A stretch of 64,000 nucleotides of DNA from assembly GCA_024234955.1 (NCBI GenBank), contig JACKNK010000002.1, positions 372,001 through 436,000 of the forward strand. The letters run 5' to 3'. Positions within the stretch are counted from its first letter, which is position 1, and the number at the start of each line of letters is the position of its first letter. Below, one piece after another: positions 49,822 through 58,324 of the stretch. A program made the translations under genes and the position numbers. This DNA comes from Gammaproteobacteria bacterium. Lineage in GTDB: Bacteria > Pseudomonadota > Gammaproteobacteria > JACKNK01. The notes beneath the pieces are model-generated. The model saw nothing but the letters and a program-made list of their open reading frames with translations. It made no database searches and was not told where the DNA came from.

Positions 49822-52821
49822 TCAATGTTCACTTGGCAAAGGCGGCGAGAGTGTCTGCACTGCGCCTGCCTTCGCGCTGAGCTCCCAGTGGTCAATCAGC
49901 GCGCCATCCTCATCGCGTAGTTCGATTCGGGCTTGCCCTGGCGGGACCGGGATGAGTTTGTCTCCGCTGTCGTATTGGGTCTGAACGTCGTTGAAATAGA
50001 TGTCCCCGTCTGGGAGGTTTGGCGGGATATTCACCAAGGCGATCGCCTGTGTCGGGTCTGCAGGGGTAATGCCACCTTCGTCTTCCAGGACCAACCCGGC
50101 CGGGCTGAGTCGTAGCCATCCCGGATACGCGGTCAGCGCCACGGGTGTTAGTTTGGGTGCGGAGGCATCGTGTCGGGCCCGACGTGCGCGCAGTCGAGAC
50201 AGACGATCCAGCAGGGCGGAAAAGCGTGCGTCACCTTGGTCGTCGGGTCGTGCGCCGCCCTTGTCCATCCAGCGCAATATCGGGGACAGAACCCGGCGGG
50301 TCGCTTCGGACCCTTGATCCTCTATCTGCGTCAACGCCTGGAGCCAGTCCGCGTTGTCGAAGTCGGTGGACGCAGGACTGTCGAGCCACGATGCAAGCGC
50401 CGAGAACAGCGGTACGCCGCTCGAACCGCAGGGGTTGTCCACCGGCCCGGTGATTGCCACATTGTTGTTCTCGAGCGCCTCATCGACTTTCGAGCGGCTA
50501 TCGACCTTGATGCGCGCCTGTACGGCCGTTGCGGTCTCATTGCCGTGGGCAGAAAGGACGAAGCGGACGCGGCGTGTTTCGCCCGGGGCGATGCCACCCT
50601 GGATGTGAATGGAATCGTCGATCGTGTGCGGTGTGACCACCACCAGACCCGGGGTACCCGGGGAGCGGCTCAGGCGGCGGGATTCGTAACTGCCGGCAAT
50701 ACGTACGCGCACCGGCGCGGCGTGAGCGGTACCCTGATTGGTGACGTACACCGAGACGGTTGGATTGCTCGCCGCGCAGTTCGATGATCCGGCCCCGCTA
50801 CCCACGGAACCCGGCAGGTAATCGACCTTCAGGGTGCGCACGATCAGATCGGGTTTTGGGTTGGCATCGAGGTCTTCGCTGACCGCCGATAGCCAGAATT
50901 GCCCGCCGCCCTGATTGCCGATCCGATGGCGGGCAATGTCCACGCGTGCGCGATTGCCGGGCGACCCGCTGAGCGGTGGGGTCTGCAGGACCTGATAGCG
51001 CACATCGAGTCCGGCATTGCCGGTGCCCCAGATGCCTTTCCGGTCCTCGGTGCGTGGCACCACGTCGAAAATCTCCGAGTCATACCAGGATGCCGGTATC
51101 GCCGGGGACGGCTCAGCGGGCTCAGCCGATGGGGTGAGCATCACACTGACGACCTCACTGTGCAGGCGCCGATCGGGCAATAATTCATAAATCAGCCACT
51201 CGCCGGTGTCTGGCGCCATCATGTTGCTCTGGCCTCGGCCTAAAGGGCCGTTATTGCCGAGAAACTTATAGCGATACCGCAAGGTGCCGTGACGTTTGGC
51301 CAACTGCAGCAGGGAGACATCGCGCAACAGGAAGTTGTTGAGATCCAGCTGACTGCCGTCGCCGACGATCTCGCGAAGTTGCGGTGCGACGCGGGTGGAG
51401 CCGCTGTCGCGGAAACCGGCAATCATCAGCGGCGGCGCCCAGGTTGGGGTAAGTCCGTCCGCGACCGCTTCGATCGCAGCGGGCGGGACCACCGTCGACC
51501 GCGTCAGCGGATGTGAACGCGAGAGACTGAGATTGGCAAAGGCCGGCAGTTCATCGGGGTAGTCGTAAGTGATCAGGCGACCTTCCTCGATGTCCGTTGG
51601 AACGGTATTGGTCATGAACGGAATGACCAGATCGGTGGTATTCCCGGCCTGTCCATTGGGTGGGTAGAGCAACTGGGTGAGCAACCACGACAGATGATTG
51701 GCACGCGACTCCTGATCCAGGCCTCCCAATTCGAAATCGCGCAGTTGCGTTACGCCGTAATCCTTGGGATGGCGCGGCGGGTCATCGGTGAAGCGCTCGA
51801 CCCCGGTCGCCAAGGTCAGCCGATCACGAATATCCGCCCGGGTCAGCGATCGGGAATGCAGGAAATCGGTCAATCCCGCCTGCATGCTCGCTGCCAGCTG
51901 CTTGGAGTTCACAGAGGCGGTCATCAAGCGCGCCACCGATCGCCATATTGCCGCCATGGCCTGAGCCGTCGGGCGGTAATCGACGGTGTTCCCGGTTCGT
52001 ATGGGCCGACCGTTCACTTGCTGGGACAACGCCAGCCAGAATGGCACCGTGTAGGCACCGGCGGTCTCATGCTTTTGCAGCCACCCGCACTGGCTGGTCC
52101 ATAGCGGAATCTGCCACGGGTTTACGTAGCGATAGGGATACGGCGGTGTCGTGCCGCAGCTCTGATTCATGCCGTCGTATTCGTTCGGGGAAAACCAGAA
52201 CTGGCCGCGCAGGGTGTCGGAATAGGCCGGGTTGGTGAAATCCTGAGGGAAGATCATCCAGGCCATGGTCTCGGCCATGCCTTCGAAAATCGGCCAGAAG
52301 TCGGTCTGCATCGACGCGTCGGCCGAATCTGCGCGGTTTCGCAACCACGCCTTGCCAAGGGCCAGTTTCTGAGTTCCGGTCAGGCTCATGAACTGAACCG
52401 CATGAAATAGCTCATGCGCGGCGGTCACGCGCCGCTGCGCGTTGGTGGCGTTGAGCCCGGTTCGCACGCCGTCCTCGTTCACGAGTACGTTGATATTGAT
52501 CTGATGGGTGCCGGGCATGGACAGGATGTTCGGCACGTAGCCGCCCAGGTTGTCCGACTTCACCTCCTTCAGGCGAACGCGAAGATGATCGGGGACGGAA
52601 AAGCCGAGGTCGGCGTAGAAATCGCGCGCCGTCTCGAGGGCGTTGAAAAGGTCCATCATGGCTTCGGTGGGCACGCCGTCGCCGGCCATGACACCCTTGG
52701 CGACGATCTTGAAGTGCCCCCCCGGGGGCTCATAGATGGCCTTTTTGGAAAATGCCTGGGGCGAAAACAGACAGCCCGATACCAGCATCACCATCATCAC
52801 CCGCCACATCGTGTCGCCCAT
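49822..52821 (-). CDS. Large putative lipoprotein zinc metallopeptidase with CARDB-like domain
   Basis: 999 residues. Signal peptide with lipobox LVSGC (Cys17), or an alternative start at M5. Residues about 30-190 contain TAAHELFHAVQF (HExxH, H136/E137/H140) and, 40 residues later, FEGMAETMAW, matching the EGxAE third-ligand helix of gluzincin-type peptidases. Residues about 675-800 look like a CARDB adhesion-type beta domain (PTVSVYVTNQGTAHAAPVRV ... DEALENNN). The rest is beta-rich and unassigned. It is probably attached to the outer membrane or exported. It stands alone between ypfJ-like and psd genes. I do not recognise a named family. Confidence 0.7.
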   Translation of the reverse strand: MGDTMWRVMMVMLVSGCLFSPQAFSKKAIYEPPGGHFKIVAKGVMAGDGVPTEAMMDLFNALETARDFYADLGFSVPDHLRVRLKEVKSDNLGGYVPNILSMPGTHQININVLVNEDGVRTGLNATNAQRRVTAAHELFHAVQFMSLTGTQKLALGKAWLRNRADSADASMQTDFWPIFEGMAETMAWMIFPQDFTNPAYSDTLRGQFWFSPNEYDGMNQSCGTTPPYPYRYVNPWQIPLWTSQCGWLQKHETAGAYTVPFWLALSQQVNGRPIRTGNTVDYRPTAQAMAAIWRSVARLMTASVNSKQLAASMQAGLTDFLHSRSLTRADIRDRLTLATGVERFTDDPPRHPKDYGVTQLRDFELGGLDQESRANHLSWLLTQLLYPPNGQAGNTTDLVIPFMTNTVPTDIEEGRLITYDYPDELPAFANLSLSRSHPLTRSTVVPPAAIEAVADGLTPTWAPPLMIAGFRDSGSTRVAPQLREIVGDGSQLDLNNFLLRDVSLLQLAKRHGTLRYRYKFLGNNGPLGRGQSNMMAPDTGEWLIYELLPDRRLHSEVVSVMLTPSAEPAEPSPAIPASWYDSEIFDVVPRTEDRKGIWGTGNAGLDVRYQVLQTPPLSGSPGNRARVDIARHRIGNQGGGQFWLSAVSEDLDANPKPDLIVRTLKVDYLPGSVGSGAGSSNCAASNPTVSVYVTNQGTAHAAPVRVRIAGSYESRRLSRSPGTPGLVVVTPHTIDDSIHIQGGIAPGETRRVRFVLSAHGNETATAVQARIKVDSRSKVDEALENNNVAITGPVDNPCGSSGVPLFSALASWLDSPASTDFDNADWLQALTQIEDQGSEATRRVLSPILRWMDKGGARPDDQGDARFSALLDRLSRLRARRARHDASAPKLTPVALTAYPGWLRLSPAGLVLEDEGGITPADPTQAIALVNIPPNLPDGDIYFNDVQTQYDSGDKLIPVPPGQARIELRDEDGALIDHWELSAKAGAVQTLSPPLPSEH

Positions 52822-52976
52822 GATGCCGCTCCCATGCGTCGCCGTAGCCGGATAGCTCCTTGCAACCCTAGAGGCTCAACGGGGCGAATTAATTGATCTG
52901 GGTAAGGTGAATGGGCTTTTTGCTTGGGGTCAGATTTGAGCGCCTCGACGTCCCGGTAACAGGCCGATGCTGACGA

Positions 52977-53867
52977 CTATCGATCCGCCAATGGGCTCGC
53001 CAGGCGCTGCCCCATGCGTACCTTGGCGCCAGGAACGATTTCCGGCGCGAATTCGATGGCGCCTTTCGGGAACAGGGTGATGGTGGTGGAGCCCATGTTG
53101 AAGCGCCCCATTTCCGCACCACGTTCCAGCACCACGTCATCGCCGTGATAGTGGGTCACGTTGATATAACTGCCGGAGGGCGGGGTGACGGTCCCGGCCC
53201 AGACCGTGTCCATGCTGGAGACGAAGATCGCACCGACGAGGATGTGCGCGACCGGGCCGATCTCGGTATCGAACAGCGCGATCACGCGCTCGTTGCGGGC
53301 GAACAGGCGGGGCACGCTGCGCACGGTGTGCGGGGCGACGCTGAACAGTCGGCCGGGGACATGAATCATCTGGCGCAGGGTGCCGGAAATCGGCATATGT
53401 ACGCGGTGATAGTCACGCGGTGACAGATATAGGGTCACGAAGTCGCCGTCGAAGAAGGGCGTAGTGCGCTCGGCCTCGCCGCCCAACAGTTCCAGCAGGC
53501 TGTATTCGTGGCCTTTGGCCTGGAAGATGCTTTCGCCTTGAATGCGCCCGGCCTGACTGACGGCACCGTCGACCGGGGAGACGAGGTTGTCCGGATCGGG
53601 GTCCAACGGTCGTGCATCCGCTTTCAAGGCGCGCGTAAAGAAGGCATTGAAATGGTCATACGAAGCGAAATCCGCATCCTGTGCTTCACTGACGTCTATT
53701 CCGTAAAGGCGCGTCAGAAATCGCATTTGTGCGGTACGTATCGCCGGGTTGCGGATTCGCATGAAGGCGTGCATCAGGCGTGACAGGGCATGATGCGGCA
53801 GCGGATACAGAGGCAGGGACAGGGCCAGGTCGGTTGCCCGTCGAACGAGAGAAAGATTGGAAGACAT
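52977..53867 (-). CDS. psd: Phosphatidylserine decarboxylase
   Basis: 296 residues from the ATG at 53867 (GGAG upstream); an in-frame ATG 51 bases earlier is rejected. It makes phosphatidylethanolamine. It self-cleaves at the GST motif (FNMGSTTITLF, near residue 256) to give the pyruvoyl group. Other family motifs are SPVDGAVS, LSPRDYHRVHMP and PGRLFSV. Inner-membrane associated. Divergent from prmB. Confidence 0.96.
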   Translation of the reverse strand: MSSNLSLVRRATDLALSLPLYPLPHHALSRLMHAFMRIRNPAIRTAQMRFLTRLYGIDVSEAQDADFASYDHFNAFFTRALKADARPLDPDPDNLVSPVDGAVSQAGRIQGESIFQAKGHEYSLLELLGGEAERTTPFFDGDFVTLYLSPRDYHRVHMPISGTLRQMIHVPGRLFSVAPHTVRSVPRLFARNERVIALFDTEIGPVAHILVGAIFVSSMDTVWAGTVTPPSGSYINVTHYHGDDVVLERGAEMGRFNMGSTTITLFPKGAIEFAPEIVPGAKVRMGQRLASPLADR

Positions 53868-53941
53868 GGCATCTCCGCCGTGACAATAAGTGCCACCGAA
53901 GCGGCGAAGGGCCGTCAAGTTTACAAAGCGAGTATGGATTG

Positions 53942-54904
53942 ATGAAGCACAAGCGTCTGGATCAAGTGCAGATCGATGAGGCGGTCGAGCAGTTGCACAC
54001 CGTCAGGGATTTTCTGCGTTGGGCGGCGAGCCGCTTCGAGGAGGCGGGCGTGTTCTACGGGCACGGTACCGATAACGCTTTTGATGAGGCCTATGCACTC
54101 GTGATTCCCGCCCTGCATCTGCCCTTCGATCTTCACCCGGATTACCTGAATGCGCGCCTGACCATGCGCGAACGCCGCGCCATCGTGGATTGGGTGCAGG
54201 AACGTGTCGAGAGCCGTACCCCGGCCGCATACCTGACCCACGAGGCCTGGTTTGCAGGCTTGCGCTTTTATGTGGATGAGCGCGTGCTGGTGCCGCGCTC
54301 ACCGATCGCCGAACTGATTACGCGGCATTTCGAGCCCTGGGTCGAGCCGGACAAGGTCAAGCGGGTCCTGGATCTTTGCTGTGGCAGTGCCTGCATCGGC
54401 ATCGCCAGCGCGCACTATTTTCCGGACGCCCAGATCGATGCCACGGATATTTCCGACGATGCACTCGCGGTGGCGGCGATCAACGTCGAACGGCACGACA
54501 TGCAGGACCAGGTGCGCTTGGTCGAATCCGATCTGTTCGAGGAACTGCACGCTCAGAAATACGACCTGATCGTCTGCAACCCGCCCTATGTGGATGAGGA
54601 GGAACTCGCCGCCATGCCGGACGAATTCCACGCCGAACCCGAGCTCGGTCTGGCCGCCGGCGAGGACGGTCTCGATCTGGTCATCCGTATCCTCTGCGAT
54701 GCGGCGGAACATCTGAATCCCCAAGGCGTGCTCGTGGTCGAAGTCGGCGCCAGCGCCGAGGCGCTGGAAGGTGTGTTCCCGGATGTCGGCTTCACCTGGG
54801 TGGATTTCGAACACGGCGGCGACGGGGTGTTCTTGCTCACGGCCGATCAGGTGCGAGAATACCGGGCCATATTTCGCACCGTCCGTGAGGAGCGTTCCCT
54901 GTGA
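53942..54904 (+). CDS. prmB: 50S ribosomal protein L3 glutamine methyltransferase
   Basis: 320 residues from MKHKRLDQVQ. It methylates glutamine 150 of ribosomal protein L3. SAM-binding VLDLCCGSACIGIASA and the glutamine-binding NPPY motif (IVCNPPYVDEEEL) are visible; EPELGLAAGEDGLD is typical of the PrmB/PrmC group. PrmB rather than PrmC is favoured by the N-terminus and length. The stop overlaps the following GTG start. Confidence 0.92.
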   Translation: MKHKRLDQVQIDEAVEQLHTVRDFLRWAASRFEEAGVFYGHGTDNAFDEAYALVIPALHLPFDLHPDYLNARLTMRERRAIVDWVQERVESRTPAAYLTHEAWFAGLRFYVDERVLVPRSPIAELITRHFEPWVEPDKVKRVLDLCCGSACIGIASAHYFPDAQIDATDISDDALAVAAINVERHDMQDQVRLVESDLFEELHAQKYDLIVCNPPYVDEEELAAMPDEFHAEPELGLAAGEDGLDLVIRILCDAAEHLNPQGVLVVEVGASAEALEGVFPDVGFTWVDFEHGGDGVFLLTADQVREYRAIFRTVREERSL

Positions 54905-55251
54905 ACAATATCGTCAAACCCAAAGAAACCGGCCTGAAGCGTGCCCGCACCGTCGAGGAATACATCGATCTGGTCAAGAACGCGCTGTTCGAAGTCGAAG
55001 ACCTGCGTGCCGCAATCGAATACGACAACGAAGGCATGCATGACGCGCCGGTGTTTCTGGAGAAGCTCGAAAACGCGGTTCGCGGCGTGTATGACGACAT
55101 GGTGGCCGGTACCTATGCGTTTGGCCGCGAAGACCTCGCTTTCATGAGTATCGTGCGGGACGCGGAAGAGGGTGCCTTGCCGTTCAAATATCTGCTGGTA
55201 CGCATCAACGAGACCCATAAGCACGGTCTCGAAGTCGAGGAAGAGAACTGA
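54901..55251 (+). CDS. Conserved small hypothetical protein
   Basis: 116 residues from a GTG that overlaps the prmB stop. Mostly charged helices (TVEEYIDLVKNALFEVEDLR, FLEKLENAVRGVYDDMVAG), no cysteines, no signal peptide. Translational coupling to prmB suggests a constant partner, but no function is recognised. Confidence 0.7.
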   Translation: MNNIVKPKETGLKRARTVEEYIDLVKNALFEVEDLRAAIEYDNEGMHDAPVFLEKLENAVRGVYDDMVAGTYAFGREDLAFMSIVRDAEEGALPFKYLLVRINETHKHGLEVEEEN

Positions 55252-55376
55252 GCCGGCGCGCGTCCCGGTTCGGTCCCGATACGCTCCGACAAGCTCCCTG
55301 AGCGACCAGAATGGTCCTGAAAAACGGCGATTTGGCGCTCACGCCGGGTATTCAGGTTTTTGTAAACACCCTCTAA

Positions 55377-55536
55377 GGAACCTCTGATCTATTCATGCAC
55401 GTTCATCTGAAGTCTGAAATCACGGTTTTCCGCGTTGCAAAACTTGCGAATAGCGGGCTATTCACTGCGCTTCGCGCCTTGCAACCCACGATTTCATTCG
55501 TCCATTTGAGCCGCGCCTGAATAAATCAGAGGTTCC
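55377..55536. repeat. MITE-like element, copy 2
   Basis: 160 bases with ends GGAACCTCTGAT / ATCAGAGGTTCC and the internal palindrome GAATAGCGGGCTATTC. It is homologous along its length to 33257-33417 with many substitutions. Its right end is 10 bases before the glk start codon, so it supplies the glk leader. Confidence 0.85.
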
Positions 55537-55546
55537 CCTAAGGCCC

Positions 55547-56509
55547 ATGATCCTCGCCGGCGACATCGGTGGCACCAAGACCGTTCTGGCCCTGTACGAC
55601 AACCAGTTGGTCATGCAGCGCCGCAAGACGTATCCGAGCCAGTCCTTTCCCGGACTGGCGCCGATCCTGGCGGACTTTCTGGGCGATGCAGTCAAACCCG
55701 CCGCTGCCGGATTCGGCATCGCCGGCCCGGTGCGCGATGGGGCCTGCACCGCGACCAACCTGCCCTGGCAGGTCTCCGTCGAAGATATTGCCGCGCACAC
55801 CGGGATCGATCGCGTCGCCCTGGTCAACGACCTGGTGGCGACCGCACACGGTCTGATGTACCTCCCGGATGAGGCGTTCGTCGAACTCAACCCGGGGACA
55901 GCGCAGATCGATCCACAAGGCACCATCGCCGTGCTCGCCGCCGGCACCGGGCTTGGCGAGGCCATCGTCTGCCGTGTCGGCGACCGGATCACCGCATTGC
56001 CGACCGAGGGCGGACACACCGATTTCGCCCCCCGCAACGAGCGTGACGACCGTCTGCTCGCCTACCTGCGCAGCTTGTATCCGGACCATGTCAGCAACGA
56101 ACGCGTGATCTCCGGGCTCGGCATCCCGGTGCTGTACGACTTCCTCGACAACGAATCGCCGCATGTCGCGAACCCGGAACTCGCCGCCGCGCTGGACGCC
56201 GGCGAAGGTGCCGCCGCGATCGGCCTGCATGCCCTCGGCGGCGATCCACAGGCACGCACGGCCATCGACTGGTTCTGTGATCTGTACGGCGCCGAGGCCG
56301 GCAACATGGCATTGAAGACGCTCGCCACCGGCGGCGTGATCCTCGGCGGCGGCATCGCGCCCAAACTGCTGCCGATCCTGCGCGAGGGCGGCTTCTGGAA
56401 TGCCTTCACCGCCAAAGGGCGCTTCCGCGACCTGCTCGTCGGCCTGTCGGTGCGCGTCTGCCTGGATCAGGACGCCGCGCTGCTCGGTGCTGCGGCGGTC
56501 GCATCCTGA
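55547..56509 (+). CDS. glk: Glucokinase
   Basis: 320 residues, the length of the bacterial Glk family. It phosphorylates glucose with ATP. ATP-binding AGDIGGTKT at the N-terminus, catalytic VNDLVATAHG, GTGLGEAIV, and the glucose-binding EGGHTDFAP. The ribosome site (TAAGG) sits at the junction with the MITE-like element, so expression may depend on that insertion. Confidence 0.93.
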   Translation: MILAGDIGGTKTVLALYDNQLVMQRRKTYPSQSFPGLAPILADFLGDAVKPAAAGFGIAGPVRDGACTATNLPWQVSVEDIAAHTGIDRVALVNDLVATAHGLMYLPDEAFVELNPGTAQIDPQGTIAVLAAGTGLGEAIVCRVGDRITALPTEGGHTDFAPRNERDDRLLAYLRSLYPDHVSNERVISGLGIPVLYDFLDNESPHVANPELAAALDAGEGAAAIGLHALGGDPQARTAIDWFCDLYGAEAGNMALKTLATGGVILGGGIAPKLLPILREGGFWNAFTAKGRFRDLLVGLSVRVCLDQDAALLGAAAVAS

Positions 56510-56513
56510 TACC

Positions 56514-56604
56514 TCAAGCCGGCAACGCTACGCTTTATGCCGGCCTACAATGAGGCCGCATCCGTCAATGTAGGCCGGCATAAAGCGTAGCGTTGCCGGC
56601 TTGA
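56514..56604. repeat. REP-like palindromic repeat, copy 3 (36-bp perfect inverted repeat)
   Basis: Left arm 56514-56549 and right arm 56569-56604 are exact reverse complements over 36 bases, separated by 19 bases. Each arm is nearly the same as the unit at 11394 and the right half of 41759-41852. It lies between glk and the TraB-family gene. Confidence 0.88.
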
Positions 56605-56640
56605 AGCCTCATCGAAGCCGCCCCGCTATACTCGCCGCCC

Positions 56641-57846
56641 ATGTCTGAACCCATTCAGCAGCTCACCCTCGGCGACACCCAACTCACCCTGCTCGGTACC
56701 GCCCACGTTTCGCGCGCCAGCGCCGAGGCTGTGGCCGCCGAGTTGGAACATGGCGATTACGATGCGGTCGCGGTTGAACTCTGCCCCAGCCGCTATCACG
56801 CCATTGTTGATCCCGATGCGATGGCGCGCATGGATCTGTTCCATGTGCTGCGTGAAGGCAAGGGCACGATGGTCATCGCCAGCCTCGCCCTGGGGGCGTA
56901 TCAGCAGCGGCTCGCGGAACAGTTCGGGATCGAACCGGGCGCGGAAATGCGTGCGGCGGTCGATCACGCCCGCGCGCATCACAAGCCGGTCTGGCTGATC
57001 GACCGCGAGGTCGGTACGACGCTGAAGCGCGTCTATCGCGGCATGCCCTGGTGGCGACGCTTCGAGTTGCTGTCCTCACTGCTGGCCTCGGTCGTTTCCA
57101 GTGAAAAGGTCGAGGAGGCCGAGATCGAGCGCATCAAGGAAGGCGACATGCTCGAATCCGCGTTCGCGCAGTTTGCTGATCAGGAACGGGAGCTGTTTCA
57201 GGCGCTGATCGTCGAACGCGACCGTTACATGGCCGCGCGCCTGTTGCACGAGATCGAAACCGCCCGACCCCGCAACGTTCTGGTGGTGCTCGGCGCCGGG
57301 CATCTGCGCGGCATCGAGAAAGAACTGAATGGCCAATCGATCGCCGATGATTCGCATCATCTGAATGTGATCGCGGAACTCGATCAGGTCCCGCAGGGCG
57401 CACGCTGGTGGCGTTGGGTCCCGTGGCTGATCGTCGCCCTGGTGGTGACCGGGTTCGCGATCGGCTTTCAGCGTAGCCCGGCCATGGGCTGGGGACTGGT
57501 CTGGGACTGGATACTCATAAACGGGGGGCTCTCGGCGATCGGTGCCGCGATTGCGCTGGGCCATCCCTTGACCGTGCTGGGTGCCTTCGTGGCCGCACCG
57601 ATCACCTCGCTGAATCCGACCATCGGCGCGGGCATGGTGACCGCCGGCATCGAGTTGTGGTTACGCAAGCCCCGCGTCGGCGACTTCTCGACCTTGCGCC
57701 ACGACACCGCCGGGCTGGGCGGCTGGTGGCGCAACCGCGTTGCCCGGACCTTGCTGGTTTTCCTGTTCAGCACGATAGGTTCGGCGATCGGGACTTATGT
57801 CGCGGGCTTTCGCATCTTCGATCAACTCACCGGAGTGGCTTCATGA
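56641..57846 (+). CDS. TraB/PrgY-family membrane protein
   Basis: 401 residues. The N-terminal half is a TraB/TIKI-type domain (LLGTAHVSRASAEAV, DAVAVELCPSRY, VLGAGHLRGIEKEL) whose conserved His and Glu residues resemble the metal site of TIKI-type proteases. The C-terminal half has about four membrane helices (WLIVALVVTGFAIGF, GGLSAIGAAIALGHPL, TIGAGMVTAGIELWL, TLLVFLFSTIGSAIGT). Enterococcal PrgY blocks pheromone signalling; the bacterial role in general is unclear. It overlaps the next gene (ATGA). Confidence 0.87.
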   Translation: MSEPIQQLTLGDTQLTLLGTAHVSRASAEAVAAELEHGDYDAVAVELCPSRYHAIVDPDAMARMDLFHVLREGKGTMVIASLALGAYQQRLAEQFGIEPGAEMRAAVDHARAHHKPVWLIDREVGTTLKRVYRGMPWWRRFELLSSLLASVVSSEKVEEAEIERIKEGDMLESAFAQFADQERELFQALIVERDRYMAARLLHEIETARPRNVLVVLGAGHLRGIEKELNGQSIADDSHHLNVIAELDQVPQGARWWRWVPWLIVALVVTGFAIGFQRSPAMGWGLVWDWILINGGLSAIGAAIALGHPLTVLGAFVAAPITSLNPTIGAGMVTAGIELWLRKPRVGDFSTLRHDTAGLGGWWRNRVARTLLVFLFSTIGSAIGTYVAGFRIFDQLTGVAS

Positions 57847-58211
57847 TCGGCAAGGTACTGTTCGCACTGGTTCTGCTGATTGTGATTGCGATGGTGCTCG
57901 CACGCAGCAAACGGGCTCCCTCCCAAGATCGGGCCCAGTCCGTCGCCTCGCCGACTCAGCCCAAGATCAATGTCGCCCGCCAGACCGCGTGGCTGTTCAT
58001 CGGCATCGTCCTGCTGATCAGCGTGGTCGGGTTCATCTGGCAATGGCAGGACCGCCAGCAGGAGGTCACGGTCGCCGTGATCGATACCCAGACCGGCAAG
58101 ACCGTTGAATACCGTTCCCGCGCCAACCTGGTTGAGGATCGGCGTTTCGAGACCCTGGACGGACGTCGCATCCAGGTTGCCGGCAACGAGCGTATCGAAG
58201 TCCGGAAGTAG
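57843..58211 (+). CDS. Small hypothetical membrane protein
   Basis: 122 residues starting inside the stop of the TraB-family gene. Two hydrophobic helices (VLFALVLLIVIAMVLA and TAWLFIGIVLLISVVGFIW) followed by a short periplasmic or cytoplasmic beta domain (VAVIDTQTGKTVEYRSR). Translationally coupled to the TraB-family protein. No recognised family. Confidence 0.7.
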   Translation: MIGKVLFALVLLIVIAMVLARSKRAPSQDRAQSVASPTQPKINVARQTAWLFIGIVLLISVVGFIWQWQDRQQEVTVAVIDTQTGKTVEYRSRANLVEDRRFETLDGRRIQVAGNERIEVRK

Positions 58212-58324
58212 GCGATGAATCGCGTTCCGTGTAACGACGTCGAGACGCCAAGCTGCCTTTCCCGTGTCCGCGCACGGTCGCGCATACCGACTGCGTCGCT
58301 GCCTTTGCCGGCGGTGCTCCGCTG

